Below are positions 33,928 to 42,875 of a stretch of 42,921 nt of DNA, in pieces (the stretch's first letter is position 1; each line of letters begins with the position of its first letter). The DNA is taken from positions 1-42,921 of the forward strand of contig JAESRA010000052.1 of the NCBI GenBank assembly GCA_016764895.1, read 5' to 3'. Source of the DNA: Phycisphaerales bacterium (GTDB taxonomy: Bacteria > Planctomycetota > Phycisphaerae > Phycisphaerales > UBA1924). The notes below the pieces were generated by a model. It saw only the letters and a program-made list of their open reading frames with translations, did no database searches and had not been told where the DNA came from. Made by a program: the position numbers and the translations under genes.

Positions 33928-35102
33928 GTTCGGAGGGCGAGCCGTAGCCGATCAATGGCTTGGTCGATGGTGTTCATTTTTTTGCAGAATGCGAATCGTA
34001 CAAATCCGGCTCCGTGAACCGGATTGTCATAAAACGCACTCGGTGGAATGGCGGCCACGCCCGCGTGCTCTGGGAGCCAAGTACAAAGATCAATGTCGGT
34101 CTTGAGCCCAAGCCTTTCGCTGACATGATGGTGCTCGGCCATGATAAAATACGCACCTTCCGGGGCATGCACTTTGAATCCCAGTTCACTCAATGCTTCA
34201 CAAAGAATCCTGCGGGTGCTGGTGTAGTGCTTTGAAACTCTGTCCACTTCATCGCGGGCATTGTCGAGCAAGGCCGCTGCTCCGATTTGCATCGGGCCTG
34301 GAACCGAGAAGGTTAGGAACTGATGCGCTGCCCGGATCCCAGCAGTGAGTTCGGGTGGAGCAATCGCCCAGCCAACCTTCCATCCGGTAAGCGAGAAAGT
34401 CTTGCCAAGCGACGACATGACCACTGTGCGATCCCGCATGCCTTCGATGGTTGCGATGGAGCGATGTGTATGGCCATCAAAGGTCAGCCGTTCATAGACC
34501 TCGTCTGAGAATGCGATCGTGTTGTGCTTCTTGCAGAGATCAGCGATGAGCGTGAGTTGCTCATCGGTCATCACCATCCCGGTCGGATTGTGAGGCGTGT
34601 TGACAAGGATTGCCCGGGTCTTCTCGCTAAAGGCAGCCTTGAGGTCCTCTGGATCAAATGTAAATCCATTGGACGAGGGTTTGATGGTGACAAACTTAGG
34701 AATCGCACCCGCCATCGCAACAGCCGCGCGATATGAGTCGTAGAAAGGCTCAAAGAGGATGACTTCTTCGCCTGGATTGACCAGTCCCAAGAATGCTGCT
34801 GCGATCGCTTCGGTGCAGCCGTTGGTGACGGTGATCTCGGTGGCGGGGTCACAGGGGAGGTTGTTGTAATCCGCCGACCATCGGGCGATGGCCTCTCTGA
34901 GCATCGGAAGGCCCGCAAGGGGAGCGTACTGGTTGACCCCATCGATGATGGCTTGTTGGGCGGCCTGTTTGCCAAGGTCGGGCCCGTCGAAATCAGGGAA
35001 TCCCTGCGCGAGATTGACGGCTTTATGCTTATTTGCAAGGGCGGTCATTGTGGCGAAGATAGTGGTACCAAAGGGCACAAATCGGGCGGCGGTCTGTGTC
35101 AT
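33924..35102 (-). CDS. Class I/II aminotransferase (YbdL/kynurenine type)
   Basis: A PLP aminotransferase of 392 residues. PFYDSYRAAV and NTPHNPTGMV are fold-type I landmarks; the PLP lysine lies in SSLGKTFSLTGWKVGW, and the substrate carboxylate Arg in the C-terminal FVRFAFCKK. The sequence style is that of methionine/glutamine or kynurenine aminotransferases, but the donor is not determined. ATG 35102 has no Shine-Dalgarno; TATCGT ends 6 bp before it, another leaderless candidate. It is coupled to glycerate kinase, and the divergent tRNA-Asn lies upstream. Confidence 0.9.
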   Translation of the reverse strand: MTQTAARFVPFGTTIFATMTALANKHKAVNLAQGFPDFDGPDLGKQAAQQAIIDGVNQYAPLAGLPMLREAIARWSADYNNLPCDPATEITVTNGCTEAIAAAFLGLVNPGEEVILFEPFYDSYRAAVAMAGAIPKFVTIKPSSNGFTFDPEDLKAAFSEKTRAILVNTPHNPTGMVMTDEQLTLIADLCKKHNTIAFSDEVYERLTFDGHTHRSIATIEGMRDRTVVMSSLGKTFSLTGWKVGWAIAPPELTAGIRAAHQFLTFSVPGPMQIGAAALLDNARDEVDRVSKHYTSTRRILCEALSELGFKVHAPEGAYFIMAEHHHVSERLGLKTDIDLCTWLPEHAGVAAIPPSAFYDNPVHGAGFVRFAFCKKMNTIDQAIDRLRLALRT

Positions 35103-35163
35103 GACCACACGATAGTCTCATAAGAACCCGCTTGGTGAATCTGACTGGTTTTCGGATTCTCAC

Positions 35164-35191
35164 TTGACACCAACGATGAGAGGCCTAGGAT
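35164..35191 (+). promoter_or_regulatory. Promoter of tRNA-Asn
   Basis: A perfect -35 TTGACA (35164-35169), a 16-bp spacer and TAGGAT (35186-35191). The expected start point is a few bases before the tRNA at 35203. This is the clearest housekeeping promoter in the window. Confidence 0.75.
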
Positions 35192-35202
35192 TTTTCACCT
35201 GA

Positions 35203-35275
35203 TCCTCCGTAGCTCAATTGGTAGAGCGAGCGGCTGTTAACCGCTAGGTCACTGGTTCGAGTCCAGTCGGAGGAG
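35203..35275 (+). tRNA. tRNA-Asn (GTT)
   Basis: A 73-nt cloverleaf: acceptor TCCTCCG/CGGAGGA, D-arm GTAGCTCAATTGGTAGAGC, anticodon arm AGCGGCTGTTAACCGCT giving GTT, and T-arm ACTGGTTCGAGTCCAGT. Discriminator G; CCA is not encoded. Confidence 0.96.
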
Positions 35276-35292
35276 TTTTTTAACGGTGTTTG

Positions 35293-35321
35293 AAAAAGGC
35301 TTGTTTTTACAAGTCTTTTTT
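35293..35321. terminator. Bidirectional intrinsic terminator
   Basis: AAAAAGGCTTGT and ACAAGTCTTTTTT pair around a TTTT loop. The stem ends in T6 in the plus direction and, by complementarity, in a T-run in the minus direction. It separates tRNA-Asn from the convergent gene ending at 35422. Confidence 0.75.
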
Positions 35322-35332
35322 GTGCGCCGCCG

Positions 35333-35368
35333 CCCTACTGCCTGCCCCACTGGCCGCCCCACTGCCTG
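35333..35368. repeat. Three 12-bp tandem repeats
   Basis: CCCTACTGCCTG, CCCCACTGGCCG and CCCCACTGCCTG lie head to tail in the non-coding gap between the terminator and the gene ending at 35422. They are imperfect; no function is evident. Confidence 0.6.
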
Positions 35369-35421
35369 ACCACCTATTGATCGCGCAGTGGATGGATTTA
35401 CTTGTGTAGGCATAGGGCTTA

Positions 35422-36900
35422 TCAGGGTTGAGTGCTGGCGCAGTTGCCGGATTTCTTCTTCACCACGATAGAGCCTTGAGGCATCAGGTAGTCGATGACA
35501 TCCAGAGCAGTATATGAAACCGAGCCCGGCTTCAGGAATCGAGCAGTATCAGCGACATCGTCGCCAGAAGTGATCAGAGGTTTTTCGACACTCCCATCCC
35601 GTTGAATCTGCCCGAGGCTTATGTTGGACAACAGGCCGTTGCAGACACACTTGCGTCCAACGGTGTCCTCAATTTTTCCACCCTTTTTGATGTAATCTTC
35701 AACAGGCTCTGACGGACATCTCCAGCCAACTTTGCCGTTGTCTTTTTTGTAGGCATGGCGGAGATAGCCAAGGTCGCAGATTCGAGTTCGGGCTTCATAC
35801 GAAGCCTGCTCCGAATGCGTGCCTTCCATCCGGAGCACTTTGAACGGGAACCCAGTGGGCGATGCGACCGGGTCTGTAAAGACCTTAGCGACTCCGTCGA
35901 TACTCATTTTAACGGAGTCATCCCGAAGCTCTGGATCCAGGCCTGATTCTTCACAGAACGCAAAGGCAGTCCCAATCTGCACACCTGCAGCACCTATTTC
36001 AAGTGCTTCGGCGATGCGTTCTGGTTCGGCGTATGAACCGGCGAGCCAGAAAGGGAGCCCAAGTTCTTTGACCGCTTTGAGATCACACGCATCACGATCC
36101 CCATAAACGGGTTCGCCTTCGATGCTCAGTTGCATCTTTCCGCGCGGAGGAGCGTTGTGCCCGCCTGCTGTTGGGCCTTCGATAATAAAGCCGTTCACTT
36201 TGCCGCTGGCTTTGCGGGTGAGCATGTTGGCGAGGGTTGCAGAAGACACAATCGCCAAGAAATCTGGGCGTTCGATATCAGGAACCTGGCCATCACAGAA
36301 TGTGTTTGGATCAAAGTATGTCGAGAAGGATTCTCCGGCATCGGCTCCTTGGACATCAACTTTGAGTTCAACGGGTTCTTTGTTCGCAAGACGATCGAGA
36401 ATGCCTGGGATCGCTTTGGGGATACCGGCGCCCATCAGCACATACGAAACTCCCGCGAGCATGGCTCCAAACATTGAAGGAAGGTTCGGGACCTGAATCT
36501 TCTCGAGGTAATTGATCCCGACAGGCCCGTCGTGCCCTTCTTTGGCGAGGTAGACCTCGACGAAGTTCGAAGCAACGAGCAACTCTTCGAGCATCTTGGA
36601 GGGCTTCATGCTGAGAACTGGCTTGGCCTTGAATGGTTTGTCAGCGTCTTTGCCGCCTTCAACAAAGTAGCGATCAATGATCCGCTGGGCAACCCCTGGG
36701 ATCGGGAAGTGGCTTAGGGCTCTTTGCATATGCCCGCCCGGATCGCCGACTTGGAGCCGGCGGGCAAGCAGTACATCAAGTGCAGTCCCGGAGACCACAC
36801 CGAGTTGCCCGGCTTTAGAGACTGCATTGGCCAAGGTCCAGCTGGAGACGCCTGCGCCCATGCCGCCTTGAATAATAATTGGGAGTGGAGCGGTTGTCAT
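35422..36900 (-). CDS. Nitronate monooxygenase-like flavoprotein
   Basis: A 492-residue FMN-dependent TIM-barrel protein of the 2-nitropropane dioxygenase family. IIIQGGMGAGVSSWTLA, GFIIEGPTAGGHNAPP (FMN/active-site His region) and GAAGVQIGTAFAFC (phosphate-binding) are present. It is about 130 residues longer than classical enzymes; the C-terminal part has a cysteine-containing segment (GRKCVCNGLLSN), as in the long class that includes PfaD-like and uncharacterised oxidoreductases. The natural substrate is therefore uncertain. TACGAT lies 8 bp before the ATG and no Shine-Dalgarno is present, so it may be leaderless. Confidence 0.85.
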   Translation of the reverse strand: MTTAPLPIIIQGGMGAGVSSWTLANAVSKAGQLGVVSGTALDVLLARRLQVGDPGGHMQRALSHFPIPGVAQRIIDRYFVEGGKDADKPFKAKPVLSMKPSKMLEELLVASNFVEVYLAKEGHDGPVGINYLEKIQVPNLPSMFGAMLAGVSYVLMGAGIPKAIPGILDRLANKEPVELKVDVQGADAGESFSTYFDPNTFCDGQVPDIERPDFLAIVSSATLANMLTRKASGKVNGFIIEGPTAGGHNAPPRGKMQLSIEGEPVYGDRDACDLKAVKELGLPFWLAGSYAEPERIAEALEIGAAGVQIGTAFAFCEESGLDPELRDDSVKMSIDGVAKVFTDPVASPTGFPFKVLRMEGTHSEQASYEARTRICDLGYLRHAYKKDNGKVGWRCPSEPVEDYIKKGGKIEDTVGRKCVCNGLLSNISLGQIQRDGSVEKPLITSGDDVADTARFLKPGSVSYTALDVIDYLMPQGSIVVKKKSGNCASTQP

Positions 36901-36931
36901 GTGTGGTTATCGTAGCCCAGTAATGAACAAA

Positions 36932-36947
36932 GGCCCCGTTTGGGGCT
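36932..36947 (-). terminator. Terminator after the DEAD-box helicase
   Basis: On the minus strand AGCCCC and GGGGCC pair around AAAC, followed by TTTGTT. It lies 40 bp beyond the helicase stop and in front of the nitronate-monooxygenase-like gene. Confidence 0.55.
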
Positions 36948-36986
36948 CAGTTGCTCACAAGTTGCTGTAGGGCGTTTTTTCGGTAT

Positions 36987-38522
36987 TTACCACTGGCCGC
37001 TCATGGACTTATTGCCGCGAGAGGAACCGGGGCGACCGCCACTGATTGCCGATTTTTTGACTCGTCCGGTGGGGGTGGAACTGGATTTATTGGACTTGCC
37101 TGGGAACGAACCGCTTGGTTTGCCACTGGCTTTGACGGTTGATTTGCCGCCTGGCTTTCCGTCGGGTTTTCCGCCTGATTTCTTGGCGTATTTCGGCTTC
37201 CCAGAGAATCCGCCAGAGTTGCTGCTGTTGGAGCCGCCTGAACGCTGCTTGCCAAACCGGCTGTTTGGCTTGTTTTTGCGGAACCCACCTTGATGGCTCT
37301 TAGATGGAGCCCGCCTGGCTGATGGCGGCGGAACATCAAATGTCAGATCCGTATTGCCACTGCCAATCTCAATCTTGATCTTGGTCCGGCGTTCAATCGC
37401 CCGGTAGATCCCGATCTCGCTGTGATCACAGAACGAGAGGGCGATCCCTGAAGCCCCCGCGCGTGCTGTCCGCCCAATCCGGTGAACATAGGTCTCCGGG
37501 TCAATCGGCATATCGAAGTTGACCACATGGGTGATATCGTCCACATCAATACCGCGCGAAGCGATGTCGGTCGCGACGAGGATTTGTGTCGCCCCAGTCT
37601 TGAATCGACGCATCGTGCGTGTCCGTGCATTCTGGCTCTTGTTGCCATGGATTGCTTCGGCGTTGATGTCGGAATGACGCAGGAACTTGACGAGTTTGTC
37701 GGCCCCGTGCTTGGTGCGGGTAAACACCAGCACACGCCCGACATCGTTGCCCAAAAGCAACCGCTCAAGCAATACCGGCTTGTTCTGACGCTCGACCATA
37801 TAGATCTTTTGTGCGATCAACTCGACGGTCGATGATTCGGGTGCGGTTTCGATTGTTGTTGGTTCAAAGAGGATCGAATCGGCGAGATGGCGGATTTCTC
37901 TCGAAACCGTCGCCGAGAAGAACAGCGTCTGGCGCTGGTCGGGCATCATGTCGATAACCTTGCGAATATCGTTGATAAAGCCCATATCGAGCATCCGGTC
38001 CGCTTCATCAAGCACGAGCGTTTCGACCTGACTCAGGTTTATATGACCCTGATTGATCAGGTCGAGCAAACGCCCCGGCGTCGCCACAAGGACATCTACA
38101 CCAGCACGGAGTTCGCGGACCTGCTTGCCTTGGCTCACACCACCAAAGACCACTGAGTGGCGAAGGTGAAGATTGCGGCCATACCCAATGAAACTCTCGT
38201 AAATCTGCATCGCAAGTTCGCGGGTTGGACACAAGATCAAAGCGCGAGGCGGACGACCATGCCCACCATTTCTGGTATGCTTGGATTTTTTGTTCCGGTG
38301 TTGCTGCGGCTGATCGACCGGTGTATTCTGCGACAGCCGATGCAGGATCGGGAGTGCAAACGCACAGGTCTTGCCTGTACCGGTCTGGGCACACCCGAGG
38401 ATGTCGCCGCCTTGAAGGGCGACAGGGATGGCTTGCGCCTGGATAGGGGTCGCAGTGGTATAGCCTTTATCGGCTACCGCGCGAACGATGGACTCTGCGA
38501 GTCCCAGTTCATTAAAATTCAT
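36987..38522 (-). CDS. DEAD-box RNA helicase, RhlE type
   Basis: An ATP-dependent RNA helicase of 511 residues. The Q motif lies in the first 25 residues (TPIQAQAIPVAL). Motif I is AQTGTGKT, Ia PTRELA, motif II LDEADRMLDMGF, motif III SAT, and motif VI HRIGRTARAG. After about residue 380 comes a long low-complexity basic tail rich in Lys, Ser, Gly and Asn, with runs such as KSGGKPDGKPGGKSTVKASG, probably for RNA binding. I start at ATG 38522, where homology begins; the frame is open further up but lacks family similarity. No good Shine-Dalgarno precedes it (A-rich leader). Confidence 0.93.
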   Translation of the reverse strand: MNFNELGLAESIVRAVADKGYTTATPIQAQAIPVALQGGDILGCAQTGTGKTCAFALPILHRLSQNTPVDQPQQHRNKKSKHTRNGGHGRPPRALILCPTRELAMQIYESFIGYGRNLHLRHSVVFGGVSQGKQVRELRAGVDVLVATPGRLLDLINQGHINLSQVETLVLDEADRMLDMGFINDIRKVIDMMPDQRQTLFFSATVSREIRHLADSILFEPTTIETAPESSTVELIAQKIYMVERQNKPVLLERLLLGNDVGRVLVFTRTKHGADKLVKFLRHSDINAEAIHGNKSQNARTRTMRRFKTGATQILVATDIASRGIDVDDITHVVNFDMPIDPETYVHRIGRTARAGASGIALSFCDHSEIGIYRAIERRTKIKIEIGSGNTDLTFDVPPPSARRAPSKSHQGGFRKNKPNSRFGKQRSGGSNSSNSGGFSGKPKYAKKSGGKPDGKPGGKSTVKASGKPSGSFPGKSNKSSSTPTGRVKKSAISGGRPGSSRGNKSMSGQW

Positions 38523-38842
38523 ATGTGTTGTTTTTTCTTTGTCCGGAGTGATCGGGCATCGGGTTCCCGTAAATACCGGAATGTCACTCGACGCCTGATG
38601 CGAAGAAAGCAATGCCACCGGCGTGAAAATGTGCTCTGCGATCCCGATAGGCCACAGAGTCGCAAAGAATAGCCCCCAAACATCGGGAAGTCCAGATTTA
38701 ACAATGAGATATGTCCACCACCACATCAAATCGACAAAAACAGAAATATGCAAAAATCCCGTTTGAAGGGGAAATCGAGGCGGTGATGAATGATTTCTGG
38801 TACACTCAAAGATTCCCCCTCAAGGGCCTTGGAAGGAAGAAT
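38523..38842. promoter_or_regulatory. Divergent gap, helicase / PreA-like gene
   Basis: A 320-bp gap. The plus frame is open from 38711 but lacks a ribosome site there, and the family begins at 38843. TACACT at 38800-38805 is a possible -10 for the dehydrogenase. I see no clear -35, hairpin or operator. Confidence 0.35.
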
Positions 38843-39991
38843 ATGGCAGATCTCAGCGTAGTTGTCGACGGACTCAAACTCCCAAACCCATTCGTCATCG
38901 GCTCAGGCCCCCCAGGCACCAACGCCAATGTTATCGGCAAAGCATTCGACGAAAACTGGGGAGCCGTCATCTGCAAAACCGTCAGCCTAGACGCCTCAAA
39001 GGTCGTCAATGTCGCCCCCCGCTACGCCCGCATGAGAGCCCAAGGCACCAAAGAAGTCATCGGCTGGCAAAACATCGAACTCATCTCCGACCGCTCCTTT
39101 GAAGTCTGGGAAGACGAATTCAAAAAAATCAAAGACAAATATCCCGACCGAATCCTCATCGCTTCCATCATGGAAGAATACAACAAAGACGCATGGATCG
39201 AAATCGTCGAACGCTGCCAAGCCTGCGGCGTAGACGCCTTCGAACTCAACTTCTCCTGCCCCCACGGCATGCCCGAACGCAAAATGGGAGCCGCAATGGG
39301 TCAAGACCCCGAACTCCTCGAAGAGGTCTGCGGCTGGGTCAACCAAGCAGCCACCATCCCCGTCTGGGCCAAGATGACCCCCAACATCACCCACATCGAA
39401 GACCCCGCAAGAGCATCGCTCAAAGCCGGCTGCCAAGGCATCGCCGCAATCAACACCATATTAAGCGTCATGGGTGTCAACCTCGAAACACTCCGCCCAG
39501 AACCCACCGTCGAAGGGTACTCCGTCCCAGGCGGATACTCATGCAAAGCCGTGCGCCCCATCGCCCTCCGAATGGTCATGGAACTGGCCACCATGATGTA
39601 CGGCAACGAAACTCATGAAGGCGAATACAAAGACCGATCACTCTCAGCCATCGGCGGTGTCGAAACCGGCGAAGACGCCGCCCAGTTTATTCTGCTCGGC
39701 GCATCGACCGTCCAGGTCTGCACCGGCGTGATGATCCATGGCTACAAAATGGCCGGCCGCATGTGCGAAGAACTCAGCGCGTTCATGGACAAACACAACT
39801 TCAAAACCATCGAAGATTTCCGTGGGCATTCACTCCAATACTTCACCACCCACGCCGACCTTGTCCAGCGTCAGAAGAATGCCAAAGCCGAGAAGAAGGC
39901 CGCCAAAGAAGGCATGGTCACCAAAGACACCGCATGGGAAGGCGACAAGTTCGTCGAGCAATCCAACAAACTGGTCTCCAACGATGATTGA
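38843..39991 (+). CDS. PreA-like dihydropyrimidine dehydrogenase, no ferredoxin tail
   Basis: An FMN TIM-barrel of 382 residues homologous to the pyrimidine-reducing domain of dihydropyrimidine dehydrogenase. GSGPPGTNANVIGKAFD, ELNFSCPHGMPERKMGAAMG, VWAKMTPNITHI and AIGGVETGEDAAQFILLGA align with PreA. The C-terminal 4Fe-4S ferredoxin domain of PreA is absent; the tail is instead charged (KNAKAEKKAAKEG). The residue matching the catalytic Cys of animal enzymes is Met here, as I recall it being non-Cys in some bacterial PreA proteins. GGAAGGA precedes ATG 38843. Neighbouring dihydropyrimidinase supports uracil/thymine catabolism. Confidence 0.85.
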   Translation: MADLSVVVDGLKLPNPFVIGSGPPGTNANVIGKAFDENWGAVICKTVSLDASKVVNVAPRYARMRAQGTKEVIGWQNIELISDRSFEVWEDEFKKIKDKYPDRILIASIMEEYNKDAWIEIVERCQACGVDAFELNFSCPHGMPERKMGAAMGQDPELLEEVCGWVNQAATIPVWAKMTPNITHIEDPARASLKAGCQGIAAINTILSVMGVNLETLRPEPTVEGYSVPGGYSCKAVRPIALRMVMELATMMYGNETHEGEYKDRSLSAIGGVETGEDAAQFILLGASTVQVCTGVMIHGYKMAGRMCEELSAFMDKHNFKTIEDFRGHSLQYFTTHADLVQRQKNAKAEKKAAKEGMVTKDTAWEGDKFVEQSNKLVSNDD

Positions 39992-39995
39992 TTCT

Positions 39996-40068
39996 GGTAG
40001 AACGGGCTTCCAGCCCGTTTCTTATTTACAAGTGCCAAGAAAGAAACGGGCTGGAAGCCCGTTCTACC
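39996..40068. repeat. Nested inverted repeat, REP-like, bidirectional terminator
   Basis: Two perfect 28-bp inverted arms (39996-40023 and 40041-40068) are separated by 17 bp. Each arm contains its own hairpin, ACGGGCT-TCC-AGCCCGT. It lies between the convergent dehydrogenase (stop 39991) and dihydropyrimidinase (stop 40079) genes. The nested form resembles REP/BIME mobile palindromes, and it may also end both transcripts. Confidence 0.85.
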
Positions 40069-40078
40069 AAGATGAGAA

Positions 40079-41473
40079 TCAAAAATGCGTTGGCTTGCGT
40101 TTGAGGAGTTGGCCTCTACCAACCGTTCCGACAAACTCGCCGTCGCGTGCTTGGACCTGGCCTCGAACGGTGACGACCGATGACCGCCCAGTCATCTCCC
40201 AACCCTCAAAGGCGTTGTAATCAACCTTCGACAAACTGGTATCAACGCTCAGCGTGTGCTTGGCATTGGGGTCATACACCACCATATCCGCATCGGCCCC
40301 AACACTGATCGAACCCTTCTTCGGATACAGCCCAAATATCTGCGCCGCCTGGGTCGAACACACACTGACAAAAGTGTTGAGGTCAATCTTCCCAGCAAGC
40401 ACACCAAAGGTATGAATCAAATCCACACGCTCTTGCACTGAAGGAATCCCATTGGGAATCTGAGTAAACGCATCCTTTCCCATACTCTTTTGATCACCAA
40501 AATTAAACGGTGCATGATCAGTGCCAATCGTGGAAACGATGCCCGATTTGAGCCCATTCCAAAGCGTCTCCTGATTCGATCTCTCACGCAACGGCGGCGA
40601 CATGACATACTTGGCACCCTCAAAATCAGGCTTGTGAGTATAAGTTTCATCCAAAGTCAAATGTGGAGCCACAGCCTCAATCCAAAGGTTCACACCTCGA
40701 AGTTGAGCACCAACAGCCGCCTCAACCGCCTGCGTGCAAGAAGTATGAACAACATAAATATGAGCCCCGGTAAGCTCGGCAAAGGTCGCCAAATGATGCA
40801 CCCCCTCGGCCTCAACACTGACAGGCCGCGACGGCTCATGCCACTCCGGCCCAGTCTTCCCCTCACCGATGAGCTTCCTCTGCATCGCATCAATCACATC
40901 AGCATTTTCACAATGCGCAGTGGTAATCACCCCAAGGCCCTTGGCCATCGTGAGCAAATCGAACAAATCCGAATCGTCAAGATTCAACGCACCCTTGTAC
41001 GCCAAAAAGATTTTGAACGACGCAATGCCATGATCGGCGACAATTGTTTTGAGTTGATCCTGAGCAAGTTCATCAAATCGAACCACCGCCATATGAAAAG
41101 TATAATCAACCGCCGACAATGGAGCCGCCAAACCATTCCATTCGTTAAACGCCGCCAGCGGCTCATCGTCAGGCCCCGGACAAATCATTTCAATCAGCGT
41201 GGTCGTCCCACCAACAAGAGCCGCTTTGGAAGCTGATTCATGGTCGTCGATCGCATTTGACCCCATAAATGGCAGGTGAATATGCACATGCGGATCAATG
41301 AATCCAGGAAAAACATACTTCCCCGAAGCGTCAATCACTTCTGTATCACTCGGAAGCGTCGAGGCATCAATCCCCGATTCAATCCGCGTGATGGTTTCGT
41401 CTTGACAATAAATATCCGCACAATAATCGTCAGTCGCGGTAATGATTCGGCCATTCTTGATGAGCAGTGGCAT
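40079..41473 (-). CDS. Dihydropyrimidinase (D-hydantoinase)
   Basis: Opens dihydrouracil/dihydrothymine to N-carbamoyl-beta-amino acids; 464 residues. The metal-binding HVHIH in GFIDPHVHIHLPF, the carboxylated Lys in SFKIFLAYKGAL, further His ligands in TTAHCENAD and YVVHTSCTQA, and the Asp in IGTDHAPFNFGDQ complete the binuclear amidohydrolase site. ATG 41473 follows GGAG at 6 bp. The gene starts 10 bp after the aminotransferase stop, so the two are cotranscribed, and it converges on the PreA-like gene across the large inverted repeat. Confidence 0.95.
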   Translation of the reverse strand: MPLLIKNGRIITATDDYCADIYCQDETITRIESGIDASTLPSDTEVIDASGKYVFPGFIDPHVHIHLPFMGSNAIDDHESASKAALVGGTTTLIEMICPGPDDEPLAAFNEWNGLAAPLSAVDYTFHMAVVRFDELAQDQLKTIVADHGIASFKIFLAYKGALNLDDSDLFDLLTMAKGLGVITTAHCENADVIDAMQRKLIGEGKTGPEWHEPSRPVSVEAEGVHHLATFAELTGAHIYVVHTSCTQAVEAAVGAQLRGVNLWIEAVAPHLTLDETYTHKPDFEGAKYVMSPPLRERSNQETLWNGLKSGIVSTIGTDHAPFNFGDQKSMGKDAFTQIPNGIPSVQERVDLIHTFGVLAGKIDLNTFVSVCSTQAAQIFGLYPKKGSISVGADADMVVYDPNAKHTLSVDTSLSKVDYNAFEGWEMTGRSSVVTVRGQVQARDGEFVGTVGRGQLLKRKPTHF

Positions 41474-41483
41474 TGATATCTCC

Positions 41484-42875
41484 TTACTTGGCAGCGTCGG
41501 TGAAAGCCATATCCAGTACACGAATCATGAAATCCACATCCTCGCGCGTAATACACATCGGCGGCTTGATCCGAAGCACATTGCCATACAACCCGCCCTT
41601 ACCAATAAGCAAACCAAGATTCTTGGCACGCTCAAACACATCAGCACACATCGCCGATGCAGGCGCTTTGGTTGTGCGATCTTCGACAAGTTCAACACCA
41701 ATCATGAGCCCTTTGCCACGCACATCGCCGATGCAATCATGACGAGATTGAAGATCACGAAGCCCTTCCATAAGGTAGCCACCAATTTCGTGTGCTCGTT
41801 TCTGGATGTTTTCGTTGAGGATGATGTCGAGCGTCGCGTCGCACTGGGCCATCGAAACCGGATTGCCGCCGAAGGTGTTGAAATGCAGCCGCTGGGCCAT
41901 CGTCTGAGCAATATCAGCCCGCGTCACCACCGCCCCGCACGGTGCGCCGTTGCCCATGCCTTTGGCCATCGTCACAATGTCGGGGGTGACGCCTTGATTC
42001 TCAAACCCCCAAAACTTCGTCCCGGTGCGACCGAATCCTGTTTGGACTTCATCGGAGATGCACAAGCCGCCCGCATCGCGTACAGACTTGTATACATGCT
42101 TCAAATAGTCATCGGGGAGTTCGACGGTGCCTCCGACGCCTTGGATGGGCTCAGCGATAAATGCGGCGACTTGTCCAGTGGTGCTGAAGCGGATGACTTC
42201 ATCAACATCGGCCGCGTACTTTGCCCCGGCATCAGGATCGTCATAGCCGAACGGCCCGCGGTACATGTCCGGGCACTTGGCATGATGAACCCCAAACCCC
42301 TGAGGCACCGGAGTCTTCCAAGTATTGAGCGCAGTCAATCCCATCGCCGTTGGGGACATGCCGTGGTAGGCGTTTCGGAGAGCGAGGATGTCGTAGTTGC
42401 CCGTAAATGCGCGGGCCATGAGCAACGCGAGGTCGTTTGATTCTGATCCTGAGTTGGTGAAATAACAGACACTGAGCCCGGAATCTTTGGGGAAGGTCCC
42501 CGCGAGTTTTTTTGCGTATTGAGCAATGTTGGGATGAAGATAGATCGTCGTCGTGTGCTGGAACCGTTCGTTCTGCTCGCGGATCGCCTCGATGACCTTT
42601 GGATGACAATGGCCAACCGAGACCGTCACAATTCCAGCGAAGCCATCAAGATACCGCCTCCCAGTTTCGTCGAATAAATACTGCATCGACCCCTCGACGA
42701 TCATCACCGGGTCTTTGTAATACATCAAAATCGCAGGCGAAAGAAACTCCTGTCGCAACGCGAGAACCTCGGCTTTGGTGGGGCCGGTATAGGGTATCGG
42801 CGTCACGCTGTAGGCAGGCAGTGCCGGGCTTGGCGGTGATGCATTGAGAGAAGGGTCAAGAGGGAGGTTAGACAT
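41484..42875 (-). CDS. Class III aminotransferase (beta-alanine / AGXT2 type)
   Basis: A 463-residue PLP enzyme. The core has YFTNSGSESNDLALLMAR, ISDEVQTGFGRTG and the PLP lysine in TMAKGMGNGAP; FNTFGGNPVSMAQ and the C-terminal LRIKPPMCITREDVDFM are typical of the AGXT2 branch. Given its neighbours, transamination of beta-alanine or 3-aminoisobutyrate to malonate semialdehydes is the likely job. It starts within the end of a beta-ureidopropionase-like gene (8-bp overlap) with GGAGAG upstream. The N-terminal 30 residues are Pro-rich and extra. Confidence 0.93.
   Translation of the reverse strand: MSNLPLDPSLNASPPSPALPAYSVTPIPYTGPTKAEVLALRQEFLSPAILMYYKDPVMIVEGSMQYLFDETGRRYLDGFAGIVTVSVGHCHPKVIEAIREQNERFQHTTTIYLHPNIAQYAKKLAGTFPKDSGLSVCYFTNSGSESNDLALLMARAFTGNYDILALRNAYHGMSPTAMGLTALNTWKTPVPQGFGVHHAKCPDMYRGPFGYDDPDAGAKYAADVDEVIRFSTTGQVAAFIAEPIQGVGGTVELPDDYLKHVYKSVRDAGGLCISDEVQTGFGRTGTKFWGFENQGVTPDIVTMAKGMGNGAPCGAVVTRADIAQTMAQRLHFNTFGGNPVSMAQCDATLDIILNENIQKRAHEIGGYLMEGLRDLQSRHDCIGDVRGKGLMIGVELVEDRTTKAPASAMCADVFERAKNLGLLIGKGGLYGNVLRIKPPMCITREDVDFMIRVLDMAFTDAAK

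Noticed and set aside
35333-35368. Possible CRISPR or coding repeat.
   Set aside because: Three 12-bp head-to-tail units without spacers; too short and too few. No CRISPR array was seen anywhere in the window.
38711-38842. A 44-codon N-terminal extension of the PreA-like protein.
   Set aside because: There is no ribosome site at 38711, while GGAAGGA precedes ATG 38843, where family similarity begins.
40490-41236. A 248-codon open frame on the plus strand.
   Set aside because: It is antisense to the metal-binding core of dihydropyrimidinase, which has all expected motifs.
41442-42440. A 332-codon open frame on the plus strand.
   Set aside because: It lies wholly antisense to the class III aminotransferase and the operon junction, has no family motifs, and its composition mirrors the opposite frame.
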